From Synechococcus sp. RedBA-s (GTDB taxonomy: Bacteria > Cyanobacteriota > Cyanobacteriia > PCC-6307 > Cyanobiaceae), in the NCBI RefSeq assembly GCF_024345495.1, contig NZ_JAGQBF010000016.1, positions 1 to 64,000 of the forward strand: a stretch of DNA of 64,000 nucleotides, in the 5' to 3' direction. The notes under the pieces are model-generated. The model was not told the DNA's origin. It did no database searches and was given only the letters and a program-made list of their open reading frames with translations. Of the stretch, positions 28,646 to 36,788 are shown piece by piece. Position 1 is the stretch's first letter, and each line of letters begins with the position of its first letter. Both the position numbers and the translations under genes were made by a program.

Positions 28646-28869
28646 TGGCGGTAGATCCGCAGGATCAAATTGAGGTCCAGCTGATCGATCAGTTCAAGTT
28701 ATTCAACTCAACCGCGGTGACCGACACGAACCCTGGAATAGCTCCAGAGGCTTTGCTGACAGATTTCTGGGAAGCTATACGAGGCCCGCTGCAGGGTCTC
28801 GATCAACAAGAACAGGCCGAGTTGGCTGATGGAATGGTTGGCACTTCAGCTCCATCTCTCTGGAGGTGA
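28646..28869 (+). CDS. Hypothetical fragment
   Basis: An open frame that emerges from the ISAs1 remnant and stops at 28869. It has protein-like text such as DQFKLFNSTAVTDTNPGI and LTDFWEAIRGPLQGLDQQEQ. No start codon of its own with a ribosome site is evident, since the only nearby GTG lies inside the IS fragment. It may be the 3' end of a gene cut by the insertion. The family is not recognised. The stretch from 28870 to 29002 holds nothing I can identify. Confidence 0.25.
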
Positions 28870-29002
28870 TACCCAGAGGCACCAATTACGCCAGCACAAA
28901 ATCCAGTGACAGGGCCAGCGGCCACCGTCCGCTGCGAGGAGTCCGATGCCCCATGCAAGTCGTTGTGGTCGCTGCAAGACCTGACCAGCGTGCCAATCGC
29001 CC

Positions 29003-29737
29003 TCAGGAAAAGCCCCCGGGCTTGGGGCGACGGCTGGAGAGGGAGAGGTTCACGCTGGCGCTGGGAGTGACGTTGGGAATGACGTTGACCGGGGCACCGG
29101 GGGGGCGCAGCCCAGCCGGCTGCGGCACGGCGATCACGTTGAAGGCCAGCGACCAGCGCTCCCCCTCGCCTCGGAACGGTGGCACCGAATGGGGTTGCCA
29201 GGCGGGGAACACATAGAAGTCACCAGGCACCGGATGGGCGTAGTGCACCATGCCGGTGTGGAAGCTCTGGATGTGCCACTCCTCCGGTCCGTGGAAGCAG
29301 AGCTGGCCATCGAAGCTGTCAGGACGGATCTGGGGGGGCACCTTCAGGAACACCACCCCGGAGAAGCTACCTCCATGGGTGTGGACCGGGTTGTAGTCAC
29401 CGGCGCGCTGAGCATTGAGCCAGACATCCACCAGCTGCAGGCCGTAGCGCCCGGGAATCCAGGGACCACGGCCCTGGGGGGGCTGCCGCTCGATCACATG
29501 GCGAATCCAGTGGTCACAGCCCGGCAGGATCACCGTGCTGGCCAGGCTGGTCACGGCCGGGTGCTGGGGAGCCAGCTCCCGCTGCTGATCCAGCTGACCG
29601 GCCAGCTTCACCGACGCATCAGGAGAGGTGTCCGGATCGGCCAGCACCTGGCCCGCCAGGGTGATGAGCTGGCTGAGCAGAGCGTCCGGCAGGTGCCCCT
29701 TGAGCACGTAGCGGGGGAACAGGCTCAGCATCTCCAT
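29003..29737 (-). CDS. Putative 2OG-Fe(II) oxygenase
   Basis: About 244 residues of the group related to TIGR02466 proteins, cupin-fold dioxygenases also found in cyanophages. The core reads LQLVDVWLNAQRAGDYNPVH, then THGGSFSGVVFLKVP, WQPHSVPPF and GERWSLAFNVIA. HTH supplies the first iron His, PHSV the second His, and Arg in GERW would bind 2-oxoglutarate. In picocyanobacteria such proteins are unassigned hydroxylases. ATG 29737 (MEMLSLFPRYVLKG) is preferred to an upstream codon. The Pro-rich tail after FNVIA is probably disordered. Confidence 0.7.
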   Translation of the reverse strand: MEMLSLFPRYVLKGHLPDALLSQLITLAGQVLADPDTSPDASVKLAGQLDQQRELAPQHPAVTSLASTVILPGCDHWIRHVIERQPPQGRGPWIPGRYGLQLVDVWLNAQRAGDYNPVHTHGGSFSGVVFLKVPPQIRPDSFDGQLCFHGPEEWHIQSFHTGMVHYAHPVPGDFYVFPAWQPHSVPPFRGEGERWSLAFNVIAVPQPAGLRPPGAPVNVIPNVTPSASVNLSLSSRRPKPGGFS

Positions 29738-29793
29738 CGAGGGGGCGTCCTGCAAACCCGTTCCAGCAGAGGACTTTCAGCCTAAGGGACCCA

Positions 29794-30207
29794 TCAGAGA
29801 GCTTCGTAGCGCACGTTGAGGTTGAGCGTGCCCGGTCCCAGCGCCGTGGCCTGCAGCACCAGCACAGAGGTTTTGCCGGCCGGGGTGCCATCGACGCTGG
29901 TGCCAGTCGGAGGGTCGAAGACCAGATTCAAGCCCCACGGACCTGAAACCGTGTTGACCGTACGCTCCCTGTAGCCCTGGCTGCTGAGCGAAGCGCGCAG
30001 CTTGGCAAGCAGGCCCTCGGGCGTGCCGCCCAGCTGGCCGTTGAGGCTGATCTGGCCCAAGGCGTTGGCGGCGAACAGGCTGGGCAGGCCGCTGGGGACA
30101 GGCAACTTCAGTCCCTTGAGCAGGGAAGCGGCTGGAGCGGCGAAGGCCGCGCTGGCGGCCAGCAATACCGCCGCGCTGGCCGTGATCAGGGTACGCAGAA
30201 CGCTCAA
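29794..30207 (-). CDS. Secreted hypothetical protein, 137 aa
   Basis: A clear signal peptide (MSVLRTLITASAAVLLAASA, then AFA) precedes a small domain with alternating polar and hydrophobic strands: GYRERTVNTVSGPWGLNLVF, then SVLVLQATALGPGTLNLNVR. It is probably an all-beta periplasmic protein. The family is unrecognised. The gene lies on the same strand between a small membrane ORF and the oxygenase. No catalytic motif is visible. Confidence 0.65.
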   Translation of the reverse strand: MSVLRTLITASAAVLLAASAAFAAPAASLLKGLKLPVPSGLPSLFAANALGQISLNGQLGGTPEGLLAKLRASLSSQGYRERTVNTVSGPWGLNLVFDPPTGTSVDGTPAGKTSVLVLQATALGPGTLNLNVRYEAL

Positions 30208-30228
30208 GGGGGGAGGTGCGGCAGGGGA

Positions 30229-30411
30229 TCAACCTAAGGCGGTTGGCTGGTGGAGAACGGCGTCATCGGCATGGGCGGCCTGGTGCGAGGGGCGCTGGGG
30301 ATGCTGCCAGCTGAGCCAGCCCGATCCGCTCAGGCAGAGGGTCATGAGAACCCCGGCGATCAGCCACCAGGGCGGACGGGGGGATCGGTGGCGGCGATGG
30401 AGATCAAGCAC
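30229..30411 (-). CDS. Small single-span membrane protein
   Basis: 60 residues from a GTG start: a basic N-terminus (LHRRHRSPRPP), one probable membrane helix (WWLIAGVLMTLCLSGSGWLS), then a short His/Gln-rich tail. It ends 21 bases before the next gene on the same strand. The composition is plausible for a real small membrane protein, but there is no recognised family and no strong ribosome site. Confidence 0.4.
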   Translation of the reverse strand: MLDLHRRHRSPRPPWWLIAGVLMTLCLSGSGWLSWQHPQRPSHQAAHADDAVLHQPTALG

Positions 30412-30524
30412 GGACCAACGATGCCGCCCACCTGTGGCTGTGGTGTGTTCCCGGTGGCCACAGCTGTGGCCGGATGTGACCGAGCTCAGGCCATTGGACG
30501 GCCCAGTTATGAGCCAGGCCGTGG

Positions 30525-30551
30525 AAAGGCCCCGGTTGTCCGGGGCTTTTT
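30525..30551 (+). terminator. Rho-independent terminator hairpin
   Basis: GCCCCGG / CCGGGGC stem (29-35 and 40-46 after 30500) with a TTGT loop, extended by A/T pairs and followed by five T on the + strand. On the reverse strand the same hairpin is followed by TTTCC. It sits about 100 bases after the cpcB stop, so it may end the cpcB transcript despite the weaker T run on that strand. Confidence 0.55.
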
Positions 30552-30650
30552 ACTGCACCGTTCCCGTGCTGCTGGGGCTGTTGCGACAGCCCTTCGCCCG
30601 CCGGTGCCATTTGAGTTTCGCGCTTTTCGCGCAGGATTGTGGGTATGGGC

Positions 30651-31169
30651 TCAGCCGACAGCGGCGGCAGCGCGGTCGAAGTAGGTGCCGATCTCGGAAG
30701 CGAGGGCGGAGCAGTCACCGGGGGTGATGCCGTTGAGATCGTTGACGAGGGCCATGGCGGCGTCCTTCATCTTGCGGACCCCTTCAGCCACGGAAGCGCC
30801 TGGGACGCCGAGGGCGAGATAGGTTTCACGCAGGCCGTTGAGGCAGCGATCTTCCAGGACGGAAGCATCGCCGGTGAAGACGGCGTAGGTGACGTAGCGG
30901 AGGATGATCTCCATGTCGCGCAGGCAGGCAGCCATGCGGCGATGGGTGTAGGCGTTGCCGCCGGGGGCGATCAGGGCCGGCTGCTGATCGAACAGATCAC
31001 GGGCAGCGTTGGTGACGATCTTGGAGGCGTTGGAGGTGATGCGGTTGACGGAGTCCATCCGCTTGTTGCTGTCTGCGACGACCGACGCCAGGGCATCGAT
31101 CTGGGCAGAGCTGAGGAATTCGCCGCGGGCATCAGCCTGAGCCACAACCTTGGTGAAGGCGTCGAACAT
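30651..31169 (-). CDS. cpcB: C-phycocyanin beta subunit
   Basis: 172 residues, exactly the family length when started at [20 protein letters not shown]. Bilin-attachment Cys82 (in [16 protein letters not shown]) and Cys153 (in [13 protein letters not shown]) are present, and Asn72, the methylated residue, is in PGGNAYTH. It forms alpha-beta rods of the phycobilisome and carries phycocyanobilin. No cpcA lies next to it: downstream is a short membrane ORF and upstream the strand switches. An in-frame GTG at 31211 would add 14 residues and is judged wrong. No strong Shine-Dalgarno precedes ATG 31169. It may be an extra copy beside a normal cpcBA operon elsewhere. Confidence 0.93.
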   Translation of the reverse strand: MFDAFTKVVAQADARGEFLSSAQIDALASVVADSNKRMDSVNRITSNASKIVTNAARDLFDQQPALIAPGGNAYTHRRMAACLRDMEIILRYVTYAVFTGDASVLEDRCLNGLRETYLALGVPGASVAEGVRKMKDAAMALVNDLNGITPGDCSALASEIGTYFDRAAAAVG

Positions 31170-31289
31170 GAAGATGATGCGCTCAAGGTAGACGCTAGGG
31201 ATCAGAGCCACTGCAGCGCGAAGGATCCTCTCTGGGCTCCTAGCCTTTCAGGATCGGGTTGATGCGCGTTGGCTGGTGTGACTGAGCAG

Positions 31290-32558
31290 ATGGGGAACGC
31301 CCCAGCACCTGAGGCGACTGAACCGCTGAGCTGGGAAAAACTGGCCGCCCTGGCGCCGGCTGAACCCGAGCGGGTCAACGGGCCGGCCAGCGCCCAGGCC
31401 CTGTTGCGCCTCTTCGGGGCCACCGAAGCGCAGGTGAGGGTCACCCTCTTCCGCGACCACCACGCCTGGTGCCCCTACTGCCAGAAGGTGTGGCTGTGGC
31501 TGGAGGAGAAGCGGATCCCCTACCGGATCCGCAAGATCACGATGTTCTGCTACGGCGAGAAGGAGCGCTGGTTCCGCCAGCTGGTGCCCTCCGGCATGCT
31601 GCCGGCCCTGCAGCTCGATGGCCGCCTGATCACGGAGAGCGACGACATCCTGCTGGCCCTGGAGAGAGCCTTCGGCCCCCTGGCCTCGGGCATGACCGAT
31701 GCGGCGGTGCTGCCCCTGCGCCAGCTGGAGCGGGTTCTGTTCCGCGCCTGGTGTCAATGGCTGTGCAGCCCAGGGCTGAGCCCTGCCCAGGAGGAGCGGG
31801 CTGCCGCCCAGTTCGATCGGGTGGCCGCTTCGGTGGAGGAGGCCCTGCGCTCCACTCCGGGCCCTTACCTGCTGGAGAGCTTCAGCAGCGCCGATGTGGT
31901 GATCACCCCCTACATCGAGCGCATGAACGCCAGCCTCTTCTATTACAAGGGCTATAACCTGCGCTGCCGGCACCCCGCCATCGCGGCCTGGTTCGCGGCG
32001 ATGGAAACCCGCACCACCTACCTGGCCACCCAGAGCGACTTCCACACCCACTCCCACGACCTCCCGCCCCAGATGGGTGGCTGCCACGCCTGGATCACGC
32101 CGGAGCAACAGGCCGCCCTGCGGCGCGTGGATGAAGGGCCCTGGCCCATGGCCAGCCCTGATCCGGAAACCTCCCAGCCGGAGCCGGAGGGCTCGGCCCT
32201 GGTGGCCCTGGAGCGGGTGCTGAAGCATCGCCAGGCGATCGCGGCGGTCAACCCCGATGTCCCGGAGCGCTTTGATCGGGCCCTGCGCTGCGCCCTCACC
32301 GCCCTGGTGGGCTTGTCCCTGCCCATGCCGCCGGCGGGCTCCGCGGCGGGCCTGCGCTACCTGCGCGATCGCATCAGCGTGCCCCGGGACATGCCGCTGC
32401 ATGCTGCCCGGCGGCTGCGCCAGGCCCTGGGGGCCACAATCGCGGCGGCAGAGGGACCGAAGGATGCGTTGTCGGTTCTGCCTCGGCAGCATCGCCGCGA
32501 CCAGGACCCCAGGCCATTCCTTGGGCACGATCGCGCCCCGGCAGCGATCACCCCATGA
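31290..32558 (+). CDS. Glutathione S-transferase-like protein
   Basis: About 422 residues. The thioredoxin-fold N-terminal domain has LFRDHHAWCPYCQKVWLWLE with a CPYC site (Cys61, Cys64), then VPSGMLPALQLDGRLITES (cis-Pro and ESDD-type glutathione contacts). A GST helical domain follows (PYLLESFSSADVVITPYIER), then a C-terminal extension of about 150 residues with no recognised fold, including TRTTYLATQSDFHTHSHDLP. The CPYC pair suggests glutaredoxin-like or Omega/Lambda-type redox chemistry. The start is uncertain, with TTG 31269 and ATG 31290 both in frame. The stop overlaps the DedA gene (ATGA). Confidence 0.8.
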   Translation: MGNAPAPEATEPLSWEKLAALAPAEPERVNGPASAQALLRLFGATEAQVRVTLFRDHHAWCPYCQKVWLWLEEKRIPYRIRKITMFCYGEKERWFRQLVPSGMLPALQLDGRLITESDDILLALERAFGPLASGMTDAAVLPLRQLERVLFRAWCQWLCSPGLSPAQEERAAAQFDRVAASVEEALRSTPGPYLLESFSSADVVITPYIERMNASLFYYKGYNLRCRHPAIAAWFAAMETRTTYLATQSDFHTHSHDLPPQMGGCHAWITPEQQAALRRVDEGPWPMASPDPETSQPEPEGSALVALERVLKHRQAIAAVNPDVPERFDRALRCALTALVGLSLPMPPAGSAAGLRYLRDRISVPRDMPLHAARRLRQALGATIAAAEGPKDALSVLPRQHRRDQDPRPFLGHDRAPAAITP

Positions 32559-33211
32559 GTGCACCATGGATCGACCTGATCAGCCTGGAGCAGCTGCAGA
32601 ATCTCTTGGCCCAGTGGGGATACCTGGTGGTGTTCCTCGGGATGCTGCTGGAGAATGCCGGGCTGCCCCTGCCGGGGGAAACGCTCACCCTGCTGGGGGG
32701 CTACGCCGCCGGCAGCGGTCAGCTCAACCTGCTGGGCGTGATCGCAGCCGCCACTGGGGGAGCCGTCCTGGGCGACAACCTGGGCTATCTGGTGGGGCGT
32801 CGGGCCGGCTGGGGCCTGGTGCAGCGCGCTGGCGCCATGCTGGGCCAGAAACCTGAGCAACTCGAGAAGCTCCGTCAACGGTTCCTGCGCCATGCGGAGC
32901 TCTCGGTGCTGCTCGGACGCTTCGTGGCGGTGCTGAGGGTGTTGGCAGGACCCATGGCAGGCGCCGTGGCGATGCCTTACCGCCGCTTCGTCGTGTGCAA
33001 CCTGCTGGGGGCGATGCTCTGGGCCAGCTCCATGGTCACCCTGGCCTGGCTGGGGGGTCGCTGGATCCCTCTGGAGCGGATGCTGCGGGGTGTGGTCGAG
33101 TTCGGCCTGGGGGCGTTGGTGCTGGTGGTGGTGATCCTGGTGCTGCCGAAGCTGCTATCACGCTGGGAGAAGCGCTGGATCGAGCCGCCTTCCGCCGTCG
33201 ACCCGCCATGA
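32555..33211 (+). CDS. DedA-family membrane protein
   Basis: 218 residues of the DedA/SNARE-associated family: YLVVFLGMLLENAGLPLPGE, then GAVLGDNLGYLVGRRAG, and FLRHAELSVLLGRFVAVLRV leading to LAGPMAGAVAMPYRRFVV. The E..G.PLPGE and GRFxxxxR motifs are conserved. DedA proteins are linked to lipid flipping (undecaprenyl phosphate or phospholipid) and membrane homeostasis. The gene is joined by ATGA overlaps to the GST upstream and the DUF2808 gene downstream, making a three-gene operon. Five or six membrane segments. Confidence 0.88.
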   Translation: MSAPWIDLISLEQLQNLLAQWGYLVVFLGMLLENAGLPLPGETLTLLGGYAAGSGQLNLLGVIAAATGGAVLGDNLGYLVGRRAGWGLVQRAGAMLGQKPEQLEKLRQRFLRHAELSVLLGRFVAVLRVLAGPMAGAVAMPYRRFVVCNLLGAMLWASSMVTLAWLGGRWIPLERMLRGVVEFGLGALVLVVVILVLPKLLSRWEKRWIEPPSAVDPP

Positions 33212-33786
33212 CTCACAGTCGCCTCAAGAGCGCACGACTCCTCGCGCCCCTGGCCATTGGCCTGAGCCTGATGGTCACAGGTATGGGCCTTGCGGCACCT
33301 GCTGCGGCCAGGGGGGATGACCTGGCCGGCCAGACCCAGTTCCTGCGTGCCCCCTGGAAGCTCCACTGGCGCACCTATTCCTCCACTGTCTTTGATCGCG
33401 GCGGCGAGTATTACGTCACGATCGAGATGCCCGAGGAGGCCGGTGCGGGGCTGGGGGCACTGGAGATCCGTCAGATCTCGGGAGCAGACTGGCGCTTCTC
33501 CTTCGACGACTCCCGCACCCGCTCTTTCCTGGGCCAGCCCAGGCGGGAAGGCCCGCCGGTACCAGTCCAGGCCAGCTTCGACGACGCCAGCCGGCTATTT
33601 CGCATCACCTTCCCCTTGCCGCCCGCTCCGGGGCAGACCGTGACGGTGGCGCTGCGGCCTTGGAGCAACCCCTCCAGCGCCGATGTCTATCAATTTTCCG
33701 TGGTGGCCTTCCCGGCCGGTCCCAATCCCGTGGCCCAACAGGTAGGCATTGCCAGGATGTCGATCTACGCGCTGGTGGATTTCTAA
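33208..33786 (+). CDS. DUF2808 secreted protein
   Basis: 192 residues with a signal peptide (LLAPLAIGLSLMVTGMGLAA to ARG) and the cyanobacterial DUF2808 domain: WRTYSSTVFDRGGEYYVTIE, then WRFSFDDSRTRSFLG and FPLPPAPGQTVTVALRPWSN. The family is restricted almost entirely to cyanobacteria and its function is unknown; it is predicted to be periplasmic and beta-rich. It starts inside the DedA stop (ATGA). Its end overlaps the convergent VOC gene by four bases. Confidence 0.85.
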   Translation: MTHSRLKSARLLAPLAIGLSLMVTGMGLAAPAAARGDDLAGQTQFLRAPWKLHWRTYSSTVFDRGGEYYVTIEMPEEAGAGLGALEIRQISGADWRFSFDDSRTRSFLGQPRREGPPVPVQASFDDASRLFRITFPLPPAPGQTVTVALRPWSNPSSADVYQFSVVAFPAGPNPVAQQVGIARMSIYALVDF

Positions 33787-34241
33787 TCACCGCCTGAGGG
33801 GCGATCTCCCCGGCGTTCGCCCACCACTTGGTGATCCTCCAGACCGGTGATCGCCTCGGGGGTGCTGTAGTGCTTGAACTCCAGCCAGTTGCCCGAGGGA
33901 TCGATCAGAAACAGACTGCGGTGCTCCAGGGCAGTGCCGGCAAAACGCAGGCGCGGCGCCCCCCCCAGTCTCAGGCCCCGGGCGCGGGCCCTCTGCTCGA
34001 GGGCCATGAGCTCCTCGGCGCTGGCGAACACCAGGCCGAAATGACGGGGGTAGATGCCCGTCTGGTGCTGGGGCCCGCCGGGCTCGAGATGGGCCACCAG
34101 CTGATGGCCGCCCAGCTCCAGCACCAGGGCCTCGGCACTGCGACGACCGCGCCGGCAGCCCAGCCCCTGCACGTACCAGTGCTCGGTGGCCTCCAGGTCG
34201 ACGACGGGAAAGGCCAGATGAAACAGGGGCGCGGTCGACAT
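33783..34241 (-). CDS. VOC (glyoxalase/dioxygenase) superfamily protein
   Basis: 152 residues. The betaalphabetabetabeta repeats read FHLAFPVVDLEATEHWYVQG and FGLVFASAEELMALEQRARA, with metal-ligand candidates His8 (LFHLAFPV), His in YPRHFGLVF and Glu in SGNWLEFKHY. The LIDPSGNWLEFK ending is typical of fosfomycin-resistance or catechol-dioxygenase relatives. The substrate is unknown. ATG 34241 is used because it begins the fold directly; longer in-frame starts run through the terminator at 34279-34311. Confidence 0.8.
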   Translation of the reverse strand: MSTAPLFHLAFPVVDLEATEHWYVQGLGCRRGRRSAEALVLELGGHQLVAHLEPGGPQHQTGIYPRHFGLVFASAEELMALEQRARARGLRLGGAPRLRFAGTALEHRSLFLIDPSGNWLEFKHYSTPEAITGLEDHQVVGERRGDRPSGGD

Positions 34242-34278
34242 CGCGGCGGAGCTCAGCCCCTGCATTCTGATAGCCACA

Positions 34279-34311
34279 GGAAAGCCCCCGGTGGACACGC
34301 GGGGGCTTTCC
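34279..34311 (-). terminator. Rho-independent terminator
   Basis: A perfect 12-base stem (GGAAAGCCCCCG and its complement) with a 9-base loop. It lies 11 bases after the stop of the gene at 34322-34825 and ends with TTTCC on the reverse strand. It separates that gene from the VOC gene, which must have its own promoter. Confidence 0.75.
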
Positions 34312-34321
34312 GGAGTCGCCC

Positions 34322-34825
34322 TCAAAGGCGGCGACGGAAGCCGTCGCTGAAGCCCACCGAGGGGGCGGAGCGCTCGTCACTGGCGCGGCTGAGCTGCCAG
34401 ACATTGCGGCTGAGGCGCTGGGCGGTGATGCCGGCCCGGCGCACCACGGCGGTGCCGGGGCGGGCCCCCAGCAGCAGGGTCACCTCCTGGGTAGAGAGGG
34501 GTGCCCCTGTCTCGACCGCCAGGGAGATCACCTCCAGGCGACCCTTCAGGGTCAACACCGTGGCGGAGCCTTCCGCTTCGGCCTCGAGGTCGAGCAGAGG
34601 CAGTTCAACGCCCGTGCTGGCCATGCCGCGCATCAGGCCCAGCCCCACCACGGCCAGAGCCTGCTCAGGCTTGACGCCCTGCTCGATCGCGCCGCTGATC
34701 CACTCGGAGAAAGAGCTCTGCGCCTCGCTGCGAACGCTGCCGGCTGACTTGACACTGGAGGCGGGGTTCACCGTGTTGGTGGTGGTGCTGGCGGAGTTCA
34801 CCGTGCTGCTGGATTTCGAAGCCAC
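34322..34825 (-). CDS. Hypothetical protein, 167 aa
   Basis: The N-terminal 35 residues are a low-complexity Ser/Thr/Val/Asn stretch. The rest has a helix (FSEWISGAIEQGVKPEQALA) followed by a compact region with alternating strands (ATVLTLKGRLEVISLAVETG; STQEVTLLLGARPGTAVVRR). No membrane segment or catalytic motif. It is likely a cyanobacterial conserved hypothetical of soluble type. It ends in a strong terminator and is transcribed away from csoS1D. Confidence 0.65.
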   Translation of the reverse strand: MASKSSSTVNSASTTTNTVNPASSVKSAGSVRSEAQSSFSEWISGAIEQGVKPEQALAVVGLGLMRGMASTGVELPLLDLEAEAEGSATVLTLKGRLEVISLAVETGAPLSTQEVTLLLGARPGTAVVRRAGITAQRLSRNVWQLSRASDERSAPSVGFSDGFRRRL

Positions 34826-35017
34826 GGCGCTGATTCTCAGGGGTCTTGAAGTGAAGGTATCGGCTGATCCCGGGCGCGCAAGGGGGCAGCGGTTCAGGAG
34901 CAGGAAATGGAAAGGGCCCGAAGGGTAGGATCCACTTGCTTCCTTGAGAACCCAGTCCCCTGGGGATTCGGCCCACTCATTTAGGCCGTTGCAGCACCCA
35001 TCCCTCAGGTCTCGTTG

Positions 35018-35734
35018 ATGCCCCGTTCGTCACGGATGGATTCCCGCCCGCCGAACGATTCAGGCCGAGGTCGTCAAGTTCGTCTCACCGGCAGTCATAG
35101 CCCGGCAGTACAACCGCGCCAGGGCATTGAGCTGCGCGCCTTCGTCTTTCTCGACTCGCTGCAGCCCCAGTTGGCGGCCTATATGGGCACGGTGTCCCAG
35201 GGCTTCCTGCCCATTCCAGGTGATGCCTGCCTCTGGCTGGAGGTGGCTCCCGGCATGGCCGTGCACCGCCTCACCGACATCGCCCTCAAGGCCAGCACCG
35301 TGCGCCTTGGCCAGAAGGTGGTGGAGCGGGCCTTCGGGTCACTGGCCCTCTATCACCGGGATCAGAGCAGCGTGCTGCTCTCCGGCCAGGCGGTGGTGGA
35401 CGCGATGGGCACCACGGTGGAGCAGCGCGGTCGTTGCGAGGTGACCTGGGACGAGATCATCCGGGCGATCACCCCCGACCATGCGGTGCTGATCAACCGC
35501 CAGAACCGGCGCGGCTCGATGATCCAGGCCGGCATGAGCATGTTCATCCTTGAGACCGAACCCGCCGGCTACGTGCTGATCGCCGCCAACGAGGCCGAGA
35601 AGTCGTCGAACATCACTGTGGTGGATGTCAAAGCCGTGGGCGCCTACGGGCGCCTGACCCTGGCGGGCCGGGAGGGCGACATCGACGAGGCCGCCGCCGC
35701 CGCCATGCGCGCGATCGAGATCATCAACCGCTGA
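35018..35734 (+). CDS. csoS1D: Carboxysome shell protein CsoS1D (tandem BMC)
   Basis: 238 residues. After a short disordered start come two bacterial-microcompartment domains in tandem: [20 protein letters not shown] with [20 protein letters not shown], and [20 protein letters not shown] with [20 protein letters not shown]. CsoS1D forms pseudohexamers that stack and have a gated pore in the alpha-carboxysome shell. In picocyanobacteria it lies apart from the main cso operon next to rdgB/ham1, as here. Possible starts are TTG 35015, ATG 35018 and ATG 35036. The convergent rdgB overlaps its end by 11 bases. Confidence 0.9.
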   Translation: MPRSSRMDSRPPNDSGRGRQVRLTGSHSPAVQPRQGIELRAFVFLDSLQPQLAAYMGTVSQGFLPIPGDACLWLEVAPGMAVHRLTDIALKASTVRLGQKVVERAFGSLALYHRDQSSVLLSGQAVVDAMGTTVEQRGRCEVTWDEIIRAITPDHAVLINRQNRRGSMIQAGMSMFILETEPAGYVLIAANEAEKSSNITVVDVKAVGAYGRLTLAGREGDIDEAAAAAMRAIEIINR

Positions 35735-36335
35735 AGGGCCGGCTGTTGCCGTTCAGACCCAGGGCCCTGGGCAGATCAGACGCCAGGGTGCGCAGGGCCT
35801 TGGCGCGGCTGCCGAGCTTCTCCAGCTGATGGGGGGGCATCTCGGCGAGGGTGCAGCCGGCCTCGCGCACGTGCAGCAGACGGTTGTAGCCGTAGCCGGG
35901 GGCCTTCACGGGCTGACGCAGGATCTCCCCCCGGCAGATTCCCTCCGCCTCCAGGACGGTGCTGCCGCTGGGGTCAGCCAGGGCCACGGCGCTGATCAGG
36001 GCTGCGCTGCGGTAGGGGGTGTCCCCCAGCTCCCGCAGCAGACGTGCCATGCGCTGCTCATCACCCTTGGCGTAGCGGGCTGAATACACCCCCGGAGCAC
36101 CTCCGAGGGCATCAACCGCCAGGCCCGAATCATCGGCCAGGGCCCAGCGACCGGTAATGCGGGCCACGGTTTCGGCTTTCAAGCGGGCGTTCTCAGCGAA
36201 GGTGCTGCCGGTTTCCTCCACCTCCAGTCCCTCGGGCTGAGGGATCACCAGCAGATCCAGTGAGGCCAGCATCGCCTCCATCTCCTGGATCTTGTGGTGG
36301 TTGCCGCTGGCGATCACCAGCACGGGCCTGGCCAT
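35724..36335 (-). CDS. rdgB: XTP/dITP diphosphatase (RdgB/HAM1)
   Basis: 203 residues. N-terminal phosphate-binding [14 protein letters not shown], then [20 protein letters not shown], the catalytic [20 protein letters not shown] and [16 protein letters not shown]. It hydrolyses non-canonical purine triphosphates to monophosphates, keeping inosine and xanthosine out of DNA. The C-terminal [20 protein letters not shown] differs a little from the usual GFGYDPxF but keeps the TxAEM motif. Convergent overlap with csoS1D, the usual picocyanobacterial pairing. Confidence 0.9.
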   Translation of the reverse strand: MARPVLVIASGNHHKIQEMEAMLASLDLLVIPQPEGLEVEETGSTFAENARLKAETVARITGRWALADDSGLAVDALGGAPGVYSARYAKGDEQRMARLLRELGDTPYRSAALISAVALADPSGSTVLEAEGICRGEILRQPVKAPGYGYNRLLHVREAGCTLAEMPPHQLEKLGSRAKALRTLASDLPRALGLNGNSRPFSG

Positions 36336-36341
36336 GGAAAC

Positions 36342-36731
36342 TCAGGCCTGGGTGGCCAGCGGGCGCGGTCCCTGCCTGGGCACGGGGCCGTCGCGGTCGG
36401 AGCGGAAGATCAGCTCCAGGTCGCCGGCGTGGTCGGGCAGCAGGGAAATCAGCTCGGCAAAGGCCGTCTGGGTCTGGGGTGCCCCTTTGATCATCGTCTC
36501 GGAGCTCATGAGCACCACATCCAGCTCGGGGCCATCGGCCTGGGGCTGCACATCGGCAAAGATCTGAACCACCAAGCCCTGGGGGGGGAGGCGCATCACG
36601 CCGCTGAGGTGGGCCGGGCCCTGGTGCTCCAATTCGGCATTCAGGCGCTGCAGTGCAGGCATCAGCTTGGGGATCAACTCATGGCCCGCCGCCGGCCCCC
36701 GGGGTTTGAGCACGATGATCAGACGAGCCAT
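36342..36731 (-). CDS. Hypothetical protein, 129 aa
   Basis: Starts MARLIIVLKPRGPAAGHELI. ATG 36731 is preferred to the in-frame codon at 36758. It reads as a soluble alpha/beta protein with strands LVVQIFADVQPQADGPELDV and GDLELIFRSDRDGPV. No motif is recognised. Its stop is six bases before the rdgB start on the same strand, so the two are probably cotranscribed. A link to carboxysome genes is possible from position only. Confidence 0.65.
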   Translation of the reverse strand: MARLIIVLKPRGPAAGHELIPKLMPALQRLNAELEHQGPAHLSGVMRLPPQGLVVQIFADVQPQADGPELDVVLMSSETMIKGAPQTQTAFAELISLLPDHAGDLELIFRSDRDGPVPRQGPRPLATQA

Positions 36732-36788
36732 CTCCGCCGCTGCGTTCGAGGACCGCATCCTTGCGCAGCGTCGTTCCCATAGGGGTCC

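Noticed and set aside
28866-29216. + strand frame overlapping the oxygenase gene
   Set aside because: Its text is the antisense of the oxygenase C-terminus and has no independent support.
31248-32567. Long reverse frame opposite the GST-like gene
   Set aside because: Low-complexity His/Arg/Gly text; the + strand carries a clear CPYC GST domain over the same bases.
34241-34325. Longer start for the VOC protein at 34325
   Set aside because: It would translate through a perfect 12-base terminator hairpin; the fold begins at ATG 34241.
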